From: Bacillus sp. FJAT-27245
Lineage (GTDB): Bacteria; Bacillota; Bacilli; Bacillales; Cytobacillaceae
Assembly (NCBI RefSeq): GCF_001273955.1
Contig: NZ_LIGI01000001.1
Coordinates: forward strand, 3,252,845 to 3,305,586
Length of the DNA: 52,742 nt
Reading direction: 5' to 3'
Part shown: in pieces, positions 1 through 8,383 of the stretch
Numbering within the stretch: the first letter of the stretch is position 1
Layout: every line of letters begins with the position of its first letter
Notes under the pieces: model-generated
Told to the model about the DNA's origin: nothing
Database searches by the model: none
What the model saw: the letters and a program-made list of their open reading frames with translations, nothing else
Made by a program: the position numbers and the translations under genes

Positions 1-66
1 CTGCACACTGCTGTTGGGTCGAATGCGGATGGTGCGGGCGCAGCCCATTCGTTGGTGAAGACTCTC

Positions 67-864
67 TTATTTTTCATATTTGTGGCGGTCCTGGAGGCCG
101 TCATCGGGGTCGTCATCGACATACGGGTCATGCTCGAACGCGGGCAGGTCGCCGAAAGCGGTCATGAGGCCTTCCGCGTCAAGTTCATCCTCGTATTTGC
201 GGTGTTGGCCGTTCGGATAAATCGTTACATTTTTACCATACATATCGACTCCGACGAAGTTTTCATAATCCTCGACGTAGCCGACCGGGTCTTCACTTTC
301 AATATAATCGTCATTGTAGTGGTCCTTTTGGTCCGTGAAGGCAAAGTCGGATGGCGTTTCCGATGTCCCGTAGGAAGCTACTTCCTGCCACGTATCCTCG
401 GCATCATAAGATACACTTTCATCTTCTTCATCCTTATCGAATTTCCCGAATGGCGGCATGAGGACGCCTTCCTCGACCGGGCGGGTGTGCGATGTCACCT
501 GGTCCGGGCTGTGTTCCTTGCAATACGTCGTATCGGGAAGCGCCTCCAGGCGTTCAAACGGGATCTCTTTGCCGCACACCTGGCACTTGCCATATGTGCC
601 GTGCGCAATTGCTTCAAGCGCCCTGTTTATATTATCAAGCTGGTTGTTGGTATGTTCATTCAAGGCAATGTCCTTTTCGCGTTCGTACAGCTCGGTCGCC
701 TCGTCGGCGGGATGGTTGTCGTAGCTCGAGAGCTCGCCCATCGATTCATGTGAATGCCCCCTCTGCAGCCCGTATTCATCATTTTGCTCCAAATGGCCTT
801 CAAGGTTAGCCTTTTCCTTAAGCAGCCGTGACTGCAGCTCCTCCAATTGTGCTGAAGATAACAT
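67..864 (-). CDS. yteA: YteA-type DksA/TraR zinc-finger protein
   Basis: A 265-residue acidic protein. The N-terminal 120 residues are a helical hairpin followed by a DksA/TraR-type zinc finger. CxxC lies at C94/C97, with a third Cys near 116 and a His in place of the fourth Cys, as is usual in the YteA subfamily. The C-terminal half is very rich in Asp, Glu and Tyr and looks disordered. In Bacillus this family is linked to sporulation; DksA relatives act on RNA polymerase, but no such role is shown here. A TTG two codons upstream (870) is the longest start, but the GGAAAGGGG site is correctly spaced only for the ATG at 864. Confidence 0.8.
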   Translation of the reverse strand: MLSSAQLEELQSRLLKEKANLEGHLEQNDEYGLQRGHSHESMGELSSYDNHPADEATELYEREKDIALNEHTNNQLDNINRALEAIAHGTYGKCQVCGKEIPFERLEALPDTTYCKEHSPDQVTSHTRPVEEGVLMPPFGKFDKDEEDESVSYDAEDTWQEVASYGTSETPSDFAFTDQKDHYNDDYIESEDPVGYVEDYENFVGVDMYGKNVTIYPNGQHRKYEDELDAEGLMTAFGDLPAFEHDPYVDDDPDDGLQDRHKYEK

Positions 865-1040
865 GTGCAAGCCCCTTTCCTAAAAAATCCGCGCATCATG
901 GCCCGGGTCCTCTTTTTAGTTTCAATTAAATTCCCGTTTATTATTCAGCTGTTTCAGCAGCTTTATATGCCAGGTTAAATGCCGGGCAAGGATAAAAAAG
1001 AGCTTGGGGCGCAACCTAACCTGAAAGGAGTGTGGGTAGT

Positions 1041-1202
1041 ATGCCAAACTTGGATAAGAAGAAGTTTCATGAAATACAGGAGAAGCATCAGGGCGAGTAT
1101 GTGGGCACCGACCGGGACCAGGTGCGTGGCGCCGGCAGGACGGATTATAATGGCCAGGGAAATACGGATAAGTCGCCCGGTGCGACTGGCCGCAAGGTTT
1201 GA
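1041..1202 (+). CDS. Small hydrophilic protein, 53 aa
   Basis: An unrecognised short gene below usual ORF cut-offs. It has a strong AAAGGAG ribosome binding site 11 bases before the ATG and a perfect terminator about 45 bases after the TGA. The product starts MPNLDKKKFHEIQEKHQGE and is very hydrophilic, with no Cys or Trp and a Gly/Asp/Arg-rich second half ending GATGRKV. This composition resembles small spore or stress proteins of bacilli, but that is inference from composition only. An overlapping 85-codon frame (979-1236) has no good start signal and is treated as a shadow. Confidence 0.6.
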   Translation: MPNLDKKKFHEIQEKHQGEYVGTDRDQVRGAGRTDYNGQGNTDKSPGATGRKV

Positions 1203-1248
1203 GGGTGTGCCGGCCGAGGTTTTGATTGAGGTTTGATGGCGTGGGCCT

Positions 1249-1271
1249 GCCCGGCGGAAGCCGGGCTTTTT
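1249..1271 (+). terminator. Rho-independent terminator
   Basis: A 7-bp GC stem (GCCCGGC/GCCGGGC) with a GGAA tetraloop is followed by TTTTT. It closes the 53-aa gene upstream. Confidence 0.85.
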
Positions 1272-1290
1272 CCAAAAAGAGGGGTTGGCC

Positions 1291-1920
1291 TTACCAGGAT
1301 AGTAGGGCGGCGATTCCCTGCCAGCCGAAATAGAGTCCGAAGCCGATGAGCGAGAGGCCGGAGATGACGGATATGGCTGTCAGGAAGGCCGATGTGAGGT
1401 AGCGTTTGGCGCCTGTTGCGAGGATGGCCATCGAGATGTCCCAGATGAGGAGGCCTGAGAAGATGGCGGCGCTGTACAGGATGAGTTGTCCGTGTCCGGA
1501 TGTGGCGGCGGTTTTGGCGAGGACGGAGCCGTAGATGCCGAGCCAGAACAGGATGGTGAGCGGGTTGGACAGTGACATGAAGAAGCCGGACATAAAGGAT
1601 TTGAAGAGCGGTTCTTTTTTCTTGTCGCCGCTTATTGTGAGCCCTTTGATGTTGATGAGGCTTTCTACTCCTGTGTAGAGCAGGACGAATGCGCCGAATA
1701 GCCATAGGAAGGTCTGGACAATTGGGGCATCGATGAAGGTGACGGTTCCGGCGTAGACGATGATCATGTAGATGCCGTCAGCCGCGGCCGCTCCGACTCC
1801 GGTGAGCCAGGAGTGCCAGAATCCATAGCGGATGCCCCGGTCGAGCTGGGCGGCGTTGATTGGCCCGATTGGCGCGGCTAGCGATAGGCCAAGCAATACA
1901 TAGCTTAAATAGACGGTCAT
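1291..1920 (-). CDS. LysE/RhtB-family amino-acid exporter
   Basis: A 209-residue polytopic membrane protein with about six hydrophobic segments. It carries the LysE-family N-terminal signature LSLAAPIGPINAAQ near residues 10-25 and a conserved NPLTILFWLG segment in the middle. Family members export amino acids or small solutes across the cytoplasmic membrane; the substrate cannot be read from sequence. The ATG at 1920 follows a GGGGAGTGG site. A longer frame from 1962 adds 14 residues without a good site. It is transcribed alone, with a 200-base gap to gtrA. Confidence 0.85.
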   Translation of the reverse strand: MTVYLSYVLLGLSLAAPIGPINAAQLDRGIRYGFWHSWLTGVGAAAADGIYMIIVYAGTVTFIDAPIVQTFLWLFGAFVLLYTGVESLINIKGLTISGDKKKEPLFKSFMSGFFMSLSNPLTILFWLGIYGSVLAKTAATSGHGQLILYSAAIFSGLLIWDISMAILATGAKRYLTSAFLTAISVISGLSLIGFGLYFGWQGIAALLSW

Positions 1921-2126
1921 GACGTTCCACTCCCCTGCCTGAAAAAAAGCTTGTCTACACAATGTATTCAGGGAAGCGGGCTTGTACGACTGTTTTTTGT
2001 CATGTTTTTGGATGGGGGCCTATGCCTGAGGCGGGCTTGTTTTTTGAAAAAGTTCACTGCCGTTTTTTGCTTTTTAATATCGCTGGGGATGTTGTCCGCT
2101 GCTTTTAAAAAAGCCGTGCCACGCAT

Positions 2127-2558
2127 CTATCGCATGGCAGGCCCTTCGCGGAAGACATATTTTTTTTGCCCGAAATAGTTGGTGAGTGTGTAAAGGCAGC
2201 TCCCGACGAGGACGGCTGCATCATCACGGTAAGCGGCGGGCAGGAAATCAGCTGCGCCGGCGCCGATTACCTGCCCGCTTACCCAGTAGCAGGCAAAGTA
2301 GCAGATGAGGATAACGGCAATGAACCTCGGCGCCCCATCCGAGAAACGGACGGAGCTTCTGAAGGTGAACGACCGGTTTAAAAAATAGCTGAGTGCCGCG
2401 CCGGCAGTGTTGCCAATGAATGTCGAGAGCCAGTAGGAGGCGCCGGCAATGTTCAATAGCGTTAGCATGATGATCAGGCCTGCCGCGGTGTTGGCCACGC
2501 CAACAAGCGCAAAGCGGAAGAATGAGTTAGTTTGTTTCAGGGAGTTTGCCGCTATCAA
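2127..2558 (-). CDS. GtrA-family flippase-like membrane protein
   Basis: A 143-residue protein with four hydrophobic segments and the GtrA-family pattern: FFRFALVGVANTAAG at the start, FLNRSFTFRS in the middle, and FGQKKYVF near the end. GtrA proteins are thought to flip undecaprenyl-phosphate-linked sugars across the membrane. The gene starts with TTG and overlaps the 3' end of the upstream glycosyltransferase by 32 bases, so the two are cotranscribed and probably coupled. This matches the gtrA-gtrB pairing seen in many bacteria. Confidence 0.85.
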   Translation of the reverse strand: MIAANSLKQTNSFFRFALVGVANTAAGLIIMLTLLNIAGASYWLSTFIGNTAGAALSYFLNRSFTFRSSVRFSDGAPRFIAVILICYFACYWVSGQVIGAGAADFLPAAYRDDAAVLVGSCLYTLTNYFGQKKYVFREGPAMR

Positions 2559-3558
2559 GGCGATATCGCTCCGTTCCCGGTTCGGATTGGTTCTTTAGGC
2601 CAAAAGGCAGATTGAACATGTCGATGTCGATAATGAATTTTGGGCGTTGCTTCGATTCTGTGTAGATTTTTCCGATATACTCGCCGATTAGTCCGATAGC
2701 GACAAGCTGAAGGCCGCCGATCAGCCAGATTGAAATTATCAGCGTCGTCCACCCCGAATCGGGCTCGCCGTAATATTTCAGGAAGTAGTAATACGCTCCC
2801 GAAAGGATGCTGAGCATGCAGGCCGCAATTCCAAGTGTAAGAATAAGGCGGATTGGCGTTACCGAGAAGGATGTAATCCCGTCAAAGGCAAAGGCGATCA
2901 TTTTGCGGAAAGGATATTTCGATTCCCCCGCCTGGCGTTCCTTCCTGTCGTAAAAAACTTCGGCTGATTTAAAGCCGATTAGCGGGATGACGCCCCTCAG
3001 GAACAAATTGATTTCCCGGAAGCGCTCGAGTTCGGTGACGGCACGTTTGCCGAGCAGGCGGAAATCGGCATGGTTGTAAACGAGGTTGACACCCATCTTA
3101 GCCATCATTCTATAAAAGCCCTGGGCGGTGCACCGCTTGAACCATGTATCCTTTTTCCGGCTCTTTCTAACTCCGTACACGACTTCGCAGCCATCCTTGT
3201 ATTTTTTGATAAATTCGGGGATGGCCGCAATGTCATCCTGGAGGTCGGCGTCGATTGTGACAATGCAGTCGGAAGCATCCTTCGCGGTAAAGATTCCCGC
3301 CAGAAGCGCGTTCTGGTGGCCGGCATTCCTGGCAAGCTTCAGGCCCTTTACGAGTGGGTTCGCCAAGCTTGTTTTATAAATAAGCTCCCATGTCCTGTCC
3401 CTGCTTCCATCGTCGACAAATAGAAGCCGGCTTAGAGGCGAAACTTGTCCATCGCCAACCATCGCTGATAACAAGCCCGAAAGCTCCGGTATCGTAATCG
3501 GCAGCACTTCCTCCTCATTGTAGCAAGGGACGACAATTGTAAGGACTGGTTCACTCAT
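2527..3558 (-). CDS. GT2 glycosyltransferase, GtrB/DPM1-like
   Basis: A 343-residue protein. The first 230 residues are a GT-A glycosyltransferase domain with IVVPCYNEEEVLP at the N-terminus, DDGSRDRT and the DADLQDD metal/nucleotide motif. Two C-terminal transmembrane helices follow, as in polyisoprenyl-phosphate glycosyltransferases (GtrB, CsbB, YkcC type). The expected reaction is sugar transfer from a nucleotide sugar to undecaprenyl phosphate on the cytoplasmic face, feeding the GtrA flippase encoded just downstream. The specific sugar is unknown. Confidence 0.9.
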   Translation of the reverse strand: MSEPVLTIVVPCYNEEEVLPITIPELSGLLSAMVGDGQVSPLSRLLFVDDGSRDRTWELIYKTSLANPLVKGLKLARNAGHQNALLAGIFTAKDASDCIVTIDADLQDDIAAIPEFIKKYKDGCEVVYGVRKSRKKDTWFKRCTAQGFYRMMAKMGVNLVYNHADFRLLGKRAVTELERFREINLFLRGVIPLIGFKSAEVFYDRKERQAGESKYPFRKMIAFAFDGITSFSVTPIRLILTLGIAACMLSILSGAYYYFLKYYGEPDSGWTTLIISIWLIGGLQLVAIGLIGEYIGKIYTESKQRPKFIIDIDMFNLPFGLKNQSEPGTERYRLDSGKLPETN

Positions 3559-3594
3559 GGTTCGATCCTCCTGATGTGGTTAAAGCTTTTTAGT

Positions 3595-3700
3595 TAAAAA
3601 TGAATGTGCCCTGGTGCCTAAAATACTTTTTAAAAATGGATGTACCTTAGCGCTGAAATACCTTTTAAAAATGGATCCGCCTTGGCGGCTAAAATACTTT
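3595..3700. repeat. Three tandem ~36-bp repeats after the YkoS-like gene
   Basis: Three imperfect 35-36 bp units. Each has AAAAATGGAT and TAAAATACTTT flanking a 12-base core. The core is a perfect palindrome in the unit at about 3677-3688 (CCGCCTTGGCGG) and decays in the other two. The unit nearest the gene contains the last codons and stop of the minus-strand membrane-protein gene (stop at 3689), so the repeats look like an amplification of its 3' end. Confidence 0.7.
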
Positions 3701-5359
3701 GTAAAGGTAAATCTTCCAGGCGGACTCCTTTGACGTAAAGGTACGCTCCAGTTGAAGCCTGTTTTCCTCAGCATTCATAATCGGGACCGCAGAGAAAATG
3801 TATGTGCCGCCCATTTTTTTGAACTGGCTCGTATTCAGCTCAAGGTTTTTTAAGGATGCTTTCGAGTTCTTTTTAAACATGTACCGCTTGCCGAGCTCTG
3901 CTGTGAAAAGATAGCAGCGCCCTCCCCATTCGTCAAAGTACTCACGGATAGTTTTGTTCTTCTCGAGCTCTTTGGCGATGATCTTCCGGAATTCATGCTT
4001 ATAGGATAGCGGGTAGAAGTTGTTGTATGTATCGAGCGTGTAAAATCCGTTGTACTGGGCGATTGCCGGATGGATTCCGATGCTCGCGACCCGGTATTCC
4101 TCTTTTGGATGGCCAATATAGCGTCCGATTTCCGCAAATTGCTTTTCGGCGTAAAATTGCCTGAATGTCGGCTTGTCACGGTAAATGATTTCATCGTTAA
4201 AAAGGAACAGGAGCACGATTTGCCCTGCCGCAAGGACCACAGCCGTTTTCCTCCAGGCCATGCCTGAGTCAGCGATAATTTTCAAGGCAAGCGCGAATCC
4301 GGTGTAAATGACAAGCGGCCTCAAAAAATGGAACCGCGCGAAATTAAACGTATCCAGGAAATGGAACCGTTCCGTCAGCGGCAGCCAGCCCCTGTAAAAC
4401 CAGAACGCATACCAGATGGAAAGGGCGATGTTCAATAGCAGCAGCTGCAGGAACAGCTTTTCCTGGCGCCAGCTTTTTTTTGTAAAAACAACCCCTAATG
4501 CCATAACAGTGGCGGCAATAATGAACAGCCCGTGGACCGTCATGACATGTGTATGGCCAAGCAAGAAATTTTTCATAGCCAGCCTTACCGCTTGCCAAAA
4601 CGAAAGCCGCGCATGGAAATACTCATCCCGGCTGTTCGGCTCATCATCAAATAGAAATGAATAAACGAGCCTGTACTCTACCAGCAAAAACGACGCTGTC
4701 ATCGCTGCTATCGCCAGGAAAAAACGGAGGTTCCACTTCTTTGTTTTGATGACATCAACCAGCCAGAATAGCCCCGCCGCCACGATGAAGAAAAAGAACC
4801 CGAGCACAAAGCTTGAGTATAGCGGCAATAGCATGAGAACAATCCAATTGATTGGGCGGTTTTCCCCGGCCCGGATATTGAGAAGCGCCCAAAGCGCGAG
4901 AGGCATGCCGAGCGTACTGAGCATCCCAGATGGCCAAAATGGCGTCAGCGCGAACGCCAGCGCGGCAGCTGTGGCAACCCATTGATGGCGCGGCTCATGG
5001 GCCGTATGTTTTTTTAGCAAAAGATACATGCCGATAAAAGCCAAAATCCGTGTAATCGCCTGGCTCACAGCGTAGGCGGCCATCTGTGGGAGCAGCGCGT
5101 GCAGCCAGACTATCCCGCTCAGCTCTGGTCCAAACGCATTCCTCGACAGCTCCCCATTGATGATTTGCGGAATGGAGGCGTCCACTGGCCCGAAGATTTC
5201 CCCGCTGTCCGCAAGCACCTTGTACCAGGCAATATTTGAATCGAGGTTGTCATGCACCCGGATATGGGCATCCTCCCCGAGCAGGAACAGCGGCGCCAAG
5301 TAAACAGCGAGCGCTATGGAAGCAAAGGCAATATGCCGCCACTCTTTTCTTGCAACCAT
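3689..5359 (-). CDS. Large polytopic membrane protein, YkoS/DUF6044-like
   Basis: A 556-residue protein. An N-terminal signal anchor is followed by roughly ten hydrophobic segments up to about residue 390, then a soluble C-terminal domain of about 170 residues with aromatic-rich YNGFYTLDTYNNFYPLSYKHEFRK-type sequence. The architecture resembles membrane glycosyltransferases of the GT-C type or YfhO-like proteins. The best guess is the B. subtilis YkoS family, which also neighbours a GT2 gene. The 130-base gap to the glycosyltransferase holds tandem repeats. It probably works with the GtrA/GT2 pair in cell-surface glycosylation; this is inferred from context. Confidence 0.7.
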   Translation of the reverse strand: MVARKEWRHIAFASIALAVYLAPLFLLGEDAHIRVHDNLDSNIAWYKVLADSGEIFGPVDASIPQIINGELSRNAFGPELSGIVWLHALLPQMAAYAVSQAITRILAFIGMYLLLKKHTAHEPRHQWVATAAALAFALTPFWPSGMLSTLGMPLALWALLNIRAGENRPINWIVLMLLPLYSSFVLGFFFFIVAAGLFWLVDVIKTKKWNLRFFLAIAAMTASFLLVEYRLVYSFLFDDEPNSRDEYFHARLSFWQAVRLAMKNFLLGHTHVMTVHGLFIIAATVMALGVVFTKKSWRQEKLFLQLLLLNIALSIWYAFWFYRGWLPLTERFHFLDTFNFARFHFLRPLVIYTGFALALKIIADSGMAWRKTAVVLAAGQIVLLFLFNDEIIYRDKPTFRQFYAEKQFAEIGRYIGHPKEEYRVASIGIHPAIAQYNGFYTLDTYNNFYPLSYKHEFRKIIAKELEKNKTIREYFDEWGGRCYLFTAELGKRYMFKKNSKASLKNLELNTSQFKKMGGTYIFSAVPIMNAEENRLQLERTFTSKESAWKIYLYKVF

Positions 5360-5640
5360 CCCTTCCCCTCACTTCGATGCTATTTCATCTTTTTTTAACC
5401 CTTCAGACCCGTTTTAGTATTTGTCCAGATTTAGTGGATTATTCCTTACTTTCCACGGGAGGTTTTCTTTTGAAAAAAGCTTTGCTGTTATCTCTGAATA
5501 ATTGTTGTTTTTCATATATCGGGCGTTTTTGTCAAAAAAACTGAATGTTCGAGTTTTTTACTCTTTACAAAAGGAGGGGTTTTTTACTATATTTACAATA
5601 AATATTATATTTATATTTCTTTTGCAAGGAGAGGAGCTTC

Positions 5641-6297
5641 GTGAAAAAGTTTGTTCTAATTGTGTTTTTCGGTTTCCTCGCCATCGTTGTGGCCCAGCCC
5701 GGCCTTCCGTTTGCGCTGGCAACCAGCCTGTCAAAAGACCTCGCATACGAAGCCAGCTCCCTCCGCACCAAAGATCACGGTCTTTTAACCACCCTTTCCT
5801 TTCATGTCACGAGGACAATGGAAGGAAATCCATTCCTGCTTCCAAGCTCAGTCGTCGAAAGCGGCGACGCCGAAATTGTTCGGATTGCTGAAGAAGTTAC
5901 ATATGGAAAGAAAACGCCGAAAGAAAAGTCTATCGCAATCTATAAATGGGTAACTGAAAATCTTGAATATGATGCGGCGACTTACTTTGACGCGATCGCA
6001 GGCAGGCCATTTGAGTTCAAATCAGCGCTTGAGGCGCTCGGGTCAGGGAAAGCAATGTGCATGGGATTTTCCCATTTGAATGCAGCGCTTCACAGGGCTG
6101 CCGGAATTGAAGCAAAGGTTGTCTATGGCCGTGACCATGCCTGGAATGAAATCAGGATCGACGGCAAATGGGTGCCACAGGACACGACACGCGGCGCCGG
6201 CTACATCGACAACCGCGCCCGCGAGTTTATCCATAAGGCAAATGTTGAATATCTATTCCATACGGATGAAATGAAGGAAGGCGAATATCTTTGGTAG
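5641..6297 (+). CDS. Secreted transglutaminase-like protein
   Basis: 218 residues with a GTG start preceded by an AAGGAGAGG site. Residues 1-26 form a signal peptide (basic MKK, hydrophobic core, small residues before ATS). The mature part is a transglutaminase-like/cysteine-protease fold with a complete triad: Cys in GKAMCMGFSHL near residue 140, His in GRDHAWNEI near 167 and Asp in WVPQDTT near 180. Bacterial members of this family act on exported proteins or the cell wall; the substrate is unknown. The gene is monocistronic, diverges from the YkoS-like gene and is closed by a terminator at 6331. Confidence 0.85.
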   Translation: MKKFVLIVFFGFLAIVVAQPGLPFALATSLSKDLAYEASSLRTKDHGLLTTLSFHVTRTMEGNPFLLPSSVVESGDAEIVRIAEEVTYGKKTPKEKSIAIYKWVTENLEYDAATYFDAIAGRPFEFKSALEALGSGKAMCMGFSHLNAALHRAAGIEAKVVYGRDHAWNEIRIDGKWVPQDTTRGAGYIDNRAREFIHKANVEYLFHTDEMKEGEYLW

Positions 6298-6330
6298 ATG
6301 GCGTACGATGATACGTTCGTTAGGAAATTT

Positions 6331-6361
6331 ACACTTCCTCCCGTGTGGGGAAGTGTTTTTC
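6331..6361 (+). terminator. Rho-independent terminator
   Basis: An 8-bp stem ACACTTCC/GGAAGTGT is followed by TTTTT, just after the transglutaminase-like gene. Confidence 0.8.
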
Positions 6362-6524
6362 TGTTTTACGGGAATTTTAACAGTGACCGCATATCCCGTT
6401 TTGGGAAAGATTGATTTTGTCCATACTTGTAAAAAAAAGACCGGGTCATAAAACCCTTTTTCCATTTGTGGAATCCAGCCACTGCTATTCCAAAGAGGCC
6501 CTGCCCGCCGTTAAGGAGATTGCC

Positions 6525-7511
6525 ATGCCAAACCGCTTGTATATCCAATTTTTGCGACTGCCCGTCCAGGTTCGGATTTTGTTCATTACGCTTTTCTTTT
6601 TTCTAACATTTGGGGTGGGAATCCGTTTCCTTGAACCCGATACGTTTGTGACTGTATACGATGGGATCTGGTGGGCGATTATTACAGCCACGACCGTAGG
6701 CTATGGCGATTTTGTCCCCCATTCTCTTTTAGGCAGGCTCGCCGCGGTTCTCCTAATCTTGTTTGGCGCAGGGCTCGTTTCCTATTATTTTGTATCTCTA
6801 GCCACCGCCGCAGTAACAAAGCAGAACGCGTTGTCGGAAGGCAAGCTTGCGTATAAAGGCACCGGGCATATGGTGATTGTGGGCTGGAATGAGCGGTCCC
6901 GGGAAATCATCAGCAAGCTGAACAATTCCGGCAGCCCTATCGAAATTGTTCTAATTGATGAGACGCTTGATGAAAACCCGACCCAGTCACGCTATGTCCA
7001 CTTCGTTCAGGGCAAGCCCCACGTTGACGAAACCATTTTAAAAGGAAATGTCCCAAAGGCCGAAATGGTGCTCATTACGTCAGACCACAGCCACGAGGAG
7101 CTGCTCGCGGACATGAACTCGATTTTGACCTTGCTGACCATAAAGGGGATTTGCCCGGAAGTAAAATGTATCGTCGAAATTCTCACACCCGAGCAGGTTG
7201 TGAATGCGAAACGGGCCGGTGCCGACCAGGTGCTGCAATCAAATAAACTGGCCAGCATTTTCATGCTCAGCAGTATTCACTCGCGGGGAACAGGGCTGCT
7301 GCTGGATATCATCGGCGGGCTTCAGGAAAACCGCCTTGCATCCGAGCAGGTTGCGGAACATATGGTGGGGCGGACCTTCGCAGAGGCAAAAGTGGTTTGG
7401 GCGGGCCGTGAAAAGCTGTTGATTGGCATTAAAAGAGGAGAAGAATTGGTCATCAACCCACCGCTTGCGTTTACAATAGAGCCTGGCGATGAATTTATTG
7501 CGATTAGGTAA
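6525..7511 (+). CDS. yugO: Potassium channel with RCK domain, YugO
   Basis: A 328-residue two-TM potassium channel. Hydrophobic helix 1 is followed by the pore helix and the selectivity filter TTVGYGD near residue 58, then helix 2. A cytosolic RCK/TrkA-N domain begins at about residue 110 with HMVIVGWNERS in place of the GxGxxG Rossmann motif, and a C-terminal TrkA-C-like part ends the protein. The length equals B. subtilis YugO, the channel tied to biofilm formation and electrical signalling. The ATG at 6525 follows AAGGAG; the frame is open from 6411 without signals. Its order before yugN and pgi matches B. subtilis. Confidence 0.92.
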   Translation: MPNRLYIQFLRLPVQVRILFITLFFFLTFGVGIRFLEPDTFVTVYDGIWWAIITATTVGYGDFVPHSLLGRLAAVLLILFGAGLVSYYFVSLATAAVTKQNALSEGKLAYKGTGHMVIVGWNERSREIISKLNNSGSPIEIVLIDETLDENPTQSRYVHFVQGKPHVDETILKGNVPKAEMVLITSDHSHEELLADMNSILTLLTIKGICPEVKCIVEILTPEQVVNAKRAGADQVLQSNKLASIFMLSSIHSRGTGLLLDIIGGLQENRLASEQVAEHMVGRTFAEAKVVWAGREKLLIGIKRGEELVINPPLAFTIEPGDEFIAIR

Positions 7512-7587
7512 TTGGGGATATTTAAACTGCGGCGTTGCTGCGTTTAAAAATATCGACTCTATTTAAAAAGAAAATGGATGGGGACTT

Positions 7588-7786
7588 CTTTGGACCCAGA
7601 ACGCCTAAACTCCGGGTTGCTGTCCAAATTTGGGGCATCTTTGGACTAGAAACCACCGAAACTCATGGTTGTTGTCCAAACATGGAGCATCTTTGGACTT
7701 GAAACCCACGAAACTCCGGCTTTCTGTCCAAACTTGGGGCATCTTTTGACTCGAAACCACAAAATTGCCTAGTTGCTGTCCGAAGC
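7588..7786. repeat. Four tandem 51-52 bp repeats
   Basis: Four units begin at 7588, 7639, 7691 and 7743. Each starts CTTTGGAC and contains a near GTTGCTGTCCAAA end. TTTGGAC and GTCCAAA of neighbouring units form an inverted repeat about 11 bases apart. The block lies in the convergent gap between yugO and yugN, before their shared terminator. Confidence 0.8.
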
Positions 7787-7795
7787 AATAAAAGA

Positions 7796-7826
7796 AAAGC
7801 GCGGGAGCTCGAAGCTCCCGCGCTTT
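7796..7826. terminator. Bidirectional terminator yugO/yugN
   Basis: A perfect 14-bp palindrome AAAGCGCGGGAGCT with a 3-base loop lies between the convergent yugO and yugN genes. The A/T ends provide short U tracts on both strands. Confidence 0.85.
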
Positions 7827-7842
7827 CAGGATGAATAAGGTT

Positions 7843-8244
7843 TTACAGAAGGGCCGCCTCAAGCTTTGCGATGAGATCGTCCGCGATTTTCAGATACTCG
7901 GAGTCAATTGGGGCGTCCTTGTCTTCGGGTGACTGGAATTGGTTGACCGAGGCGGACACGTTGCCGATGTTGCCTTCCTTATCGACTCCATCCTCGTACT
8001 CATGGGCGAGCAGGAACGGCGTGCCGATCCGGACTCTTGGATTTCCGCCGTCGAGCTGGCCATCCACTGCCTGGAATGGCACCCTGAAAAAGTGGTACGC
8101 GCCGTCATCATTGATCTTGTAGTCAAAGAAGCCCTTGTCGTAATCCCAGTTGCCGCCGACGCTATAGCCGAGCGGCTTCAGGGTATCCTCAAGAACCTTA
8201 AAGGAAAAATCTTTCCCTTCAATATTGCTTTTTACAGGAATCAT
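7843..8244 (-). CDS. yugN: YugN-like family protein
   Basis: A 133-residue soluble acidic protein of the YugN-like family. It starts MIPVKSNIEGKDFSF and has the conserved GNWDYDKGFFDYKI and RIGTPFLLAHEYEDG segments. The function is unknown. The ATG follows GAGGGGG. Its place between yugO and pgi matches B. subtilis, although yugM is not present. Confidence 0.88.
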   Translation of the reverse strand: MIPVKSNIEGKDFSFKVLEDTLKPLGYSVGGNWDYDKGFFDYKINDDGAYHFFRVPFQAVDGQLDGGNPRVRIGTPFLLAHEYEDGVDKEGNIGNVSASVNQFQSPEDKDAPIDSEYLKIADDLIAKLEAALL

Positions 8245-8383
8245 AGCAGCCCCCTCTTTCCTTTTTCATTTTGTTGTAAAAAAGGCACCTAAAAGCCTAT
8301 TTTCAGGAATTTAAAAGAGATTAGAAATATAAGCTTCTTCAAATCGGCTTTCTTTCCTTCTTAAAGACGTTTAGAAATCAAGG

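Noticed and set aside
5502-5891. 129-codon frame over the start of the transglutaminase gene
   Set aside because: It overlaps the better supported GTG-started gene with signal peptide and catalytic triad; no ribosome binding site of its own.
7605-7862. 85-codon minus-strand frame with internal peptide repeats
   Set aside because: It is the translation of the noncoding 52-bp tandem repeats and includes the yugO/yugN terminator.
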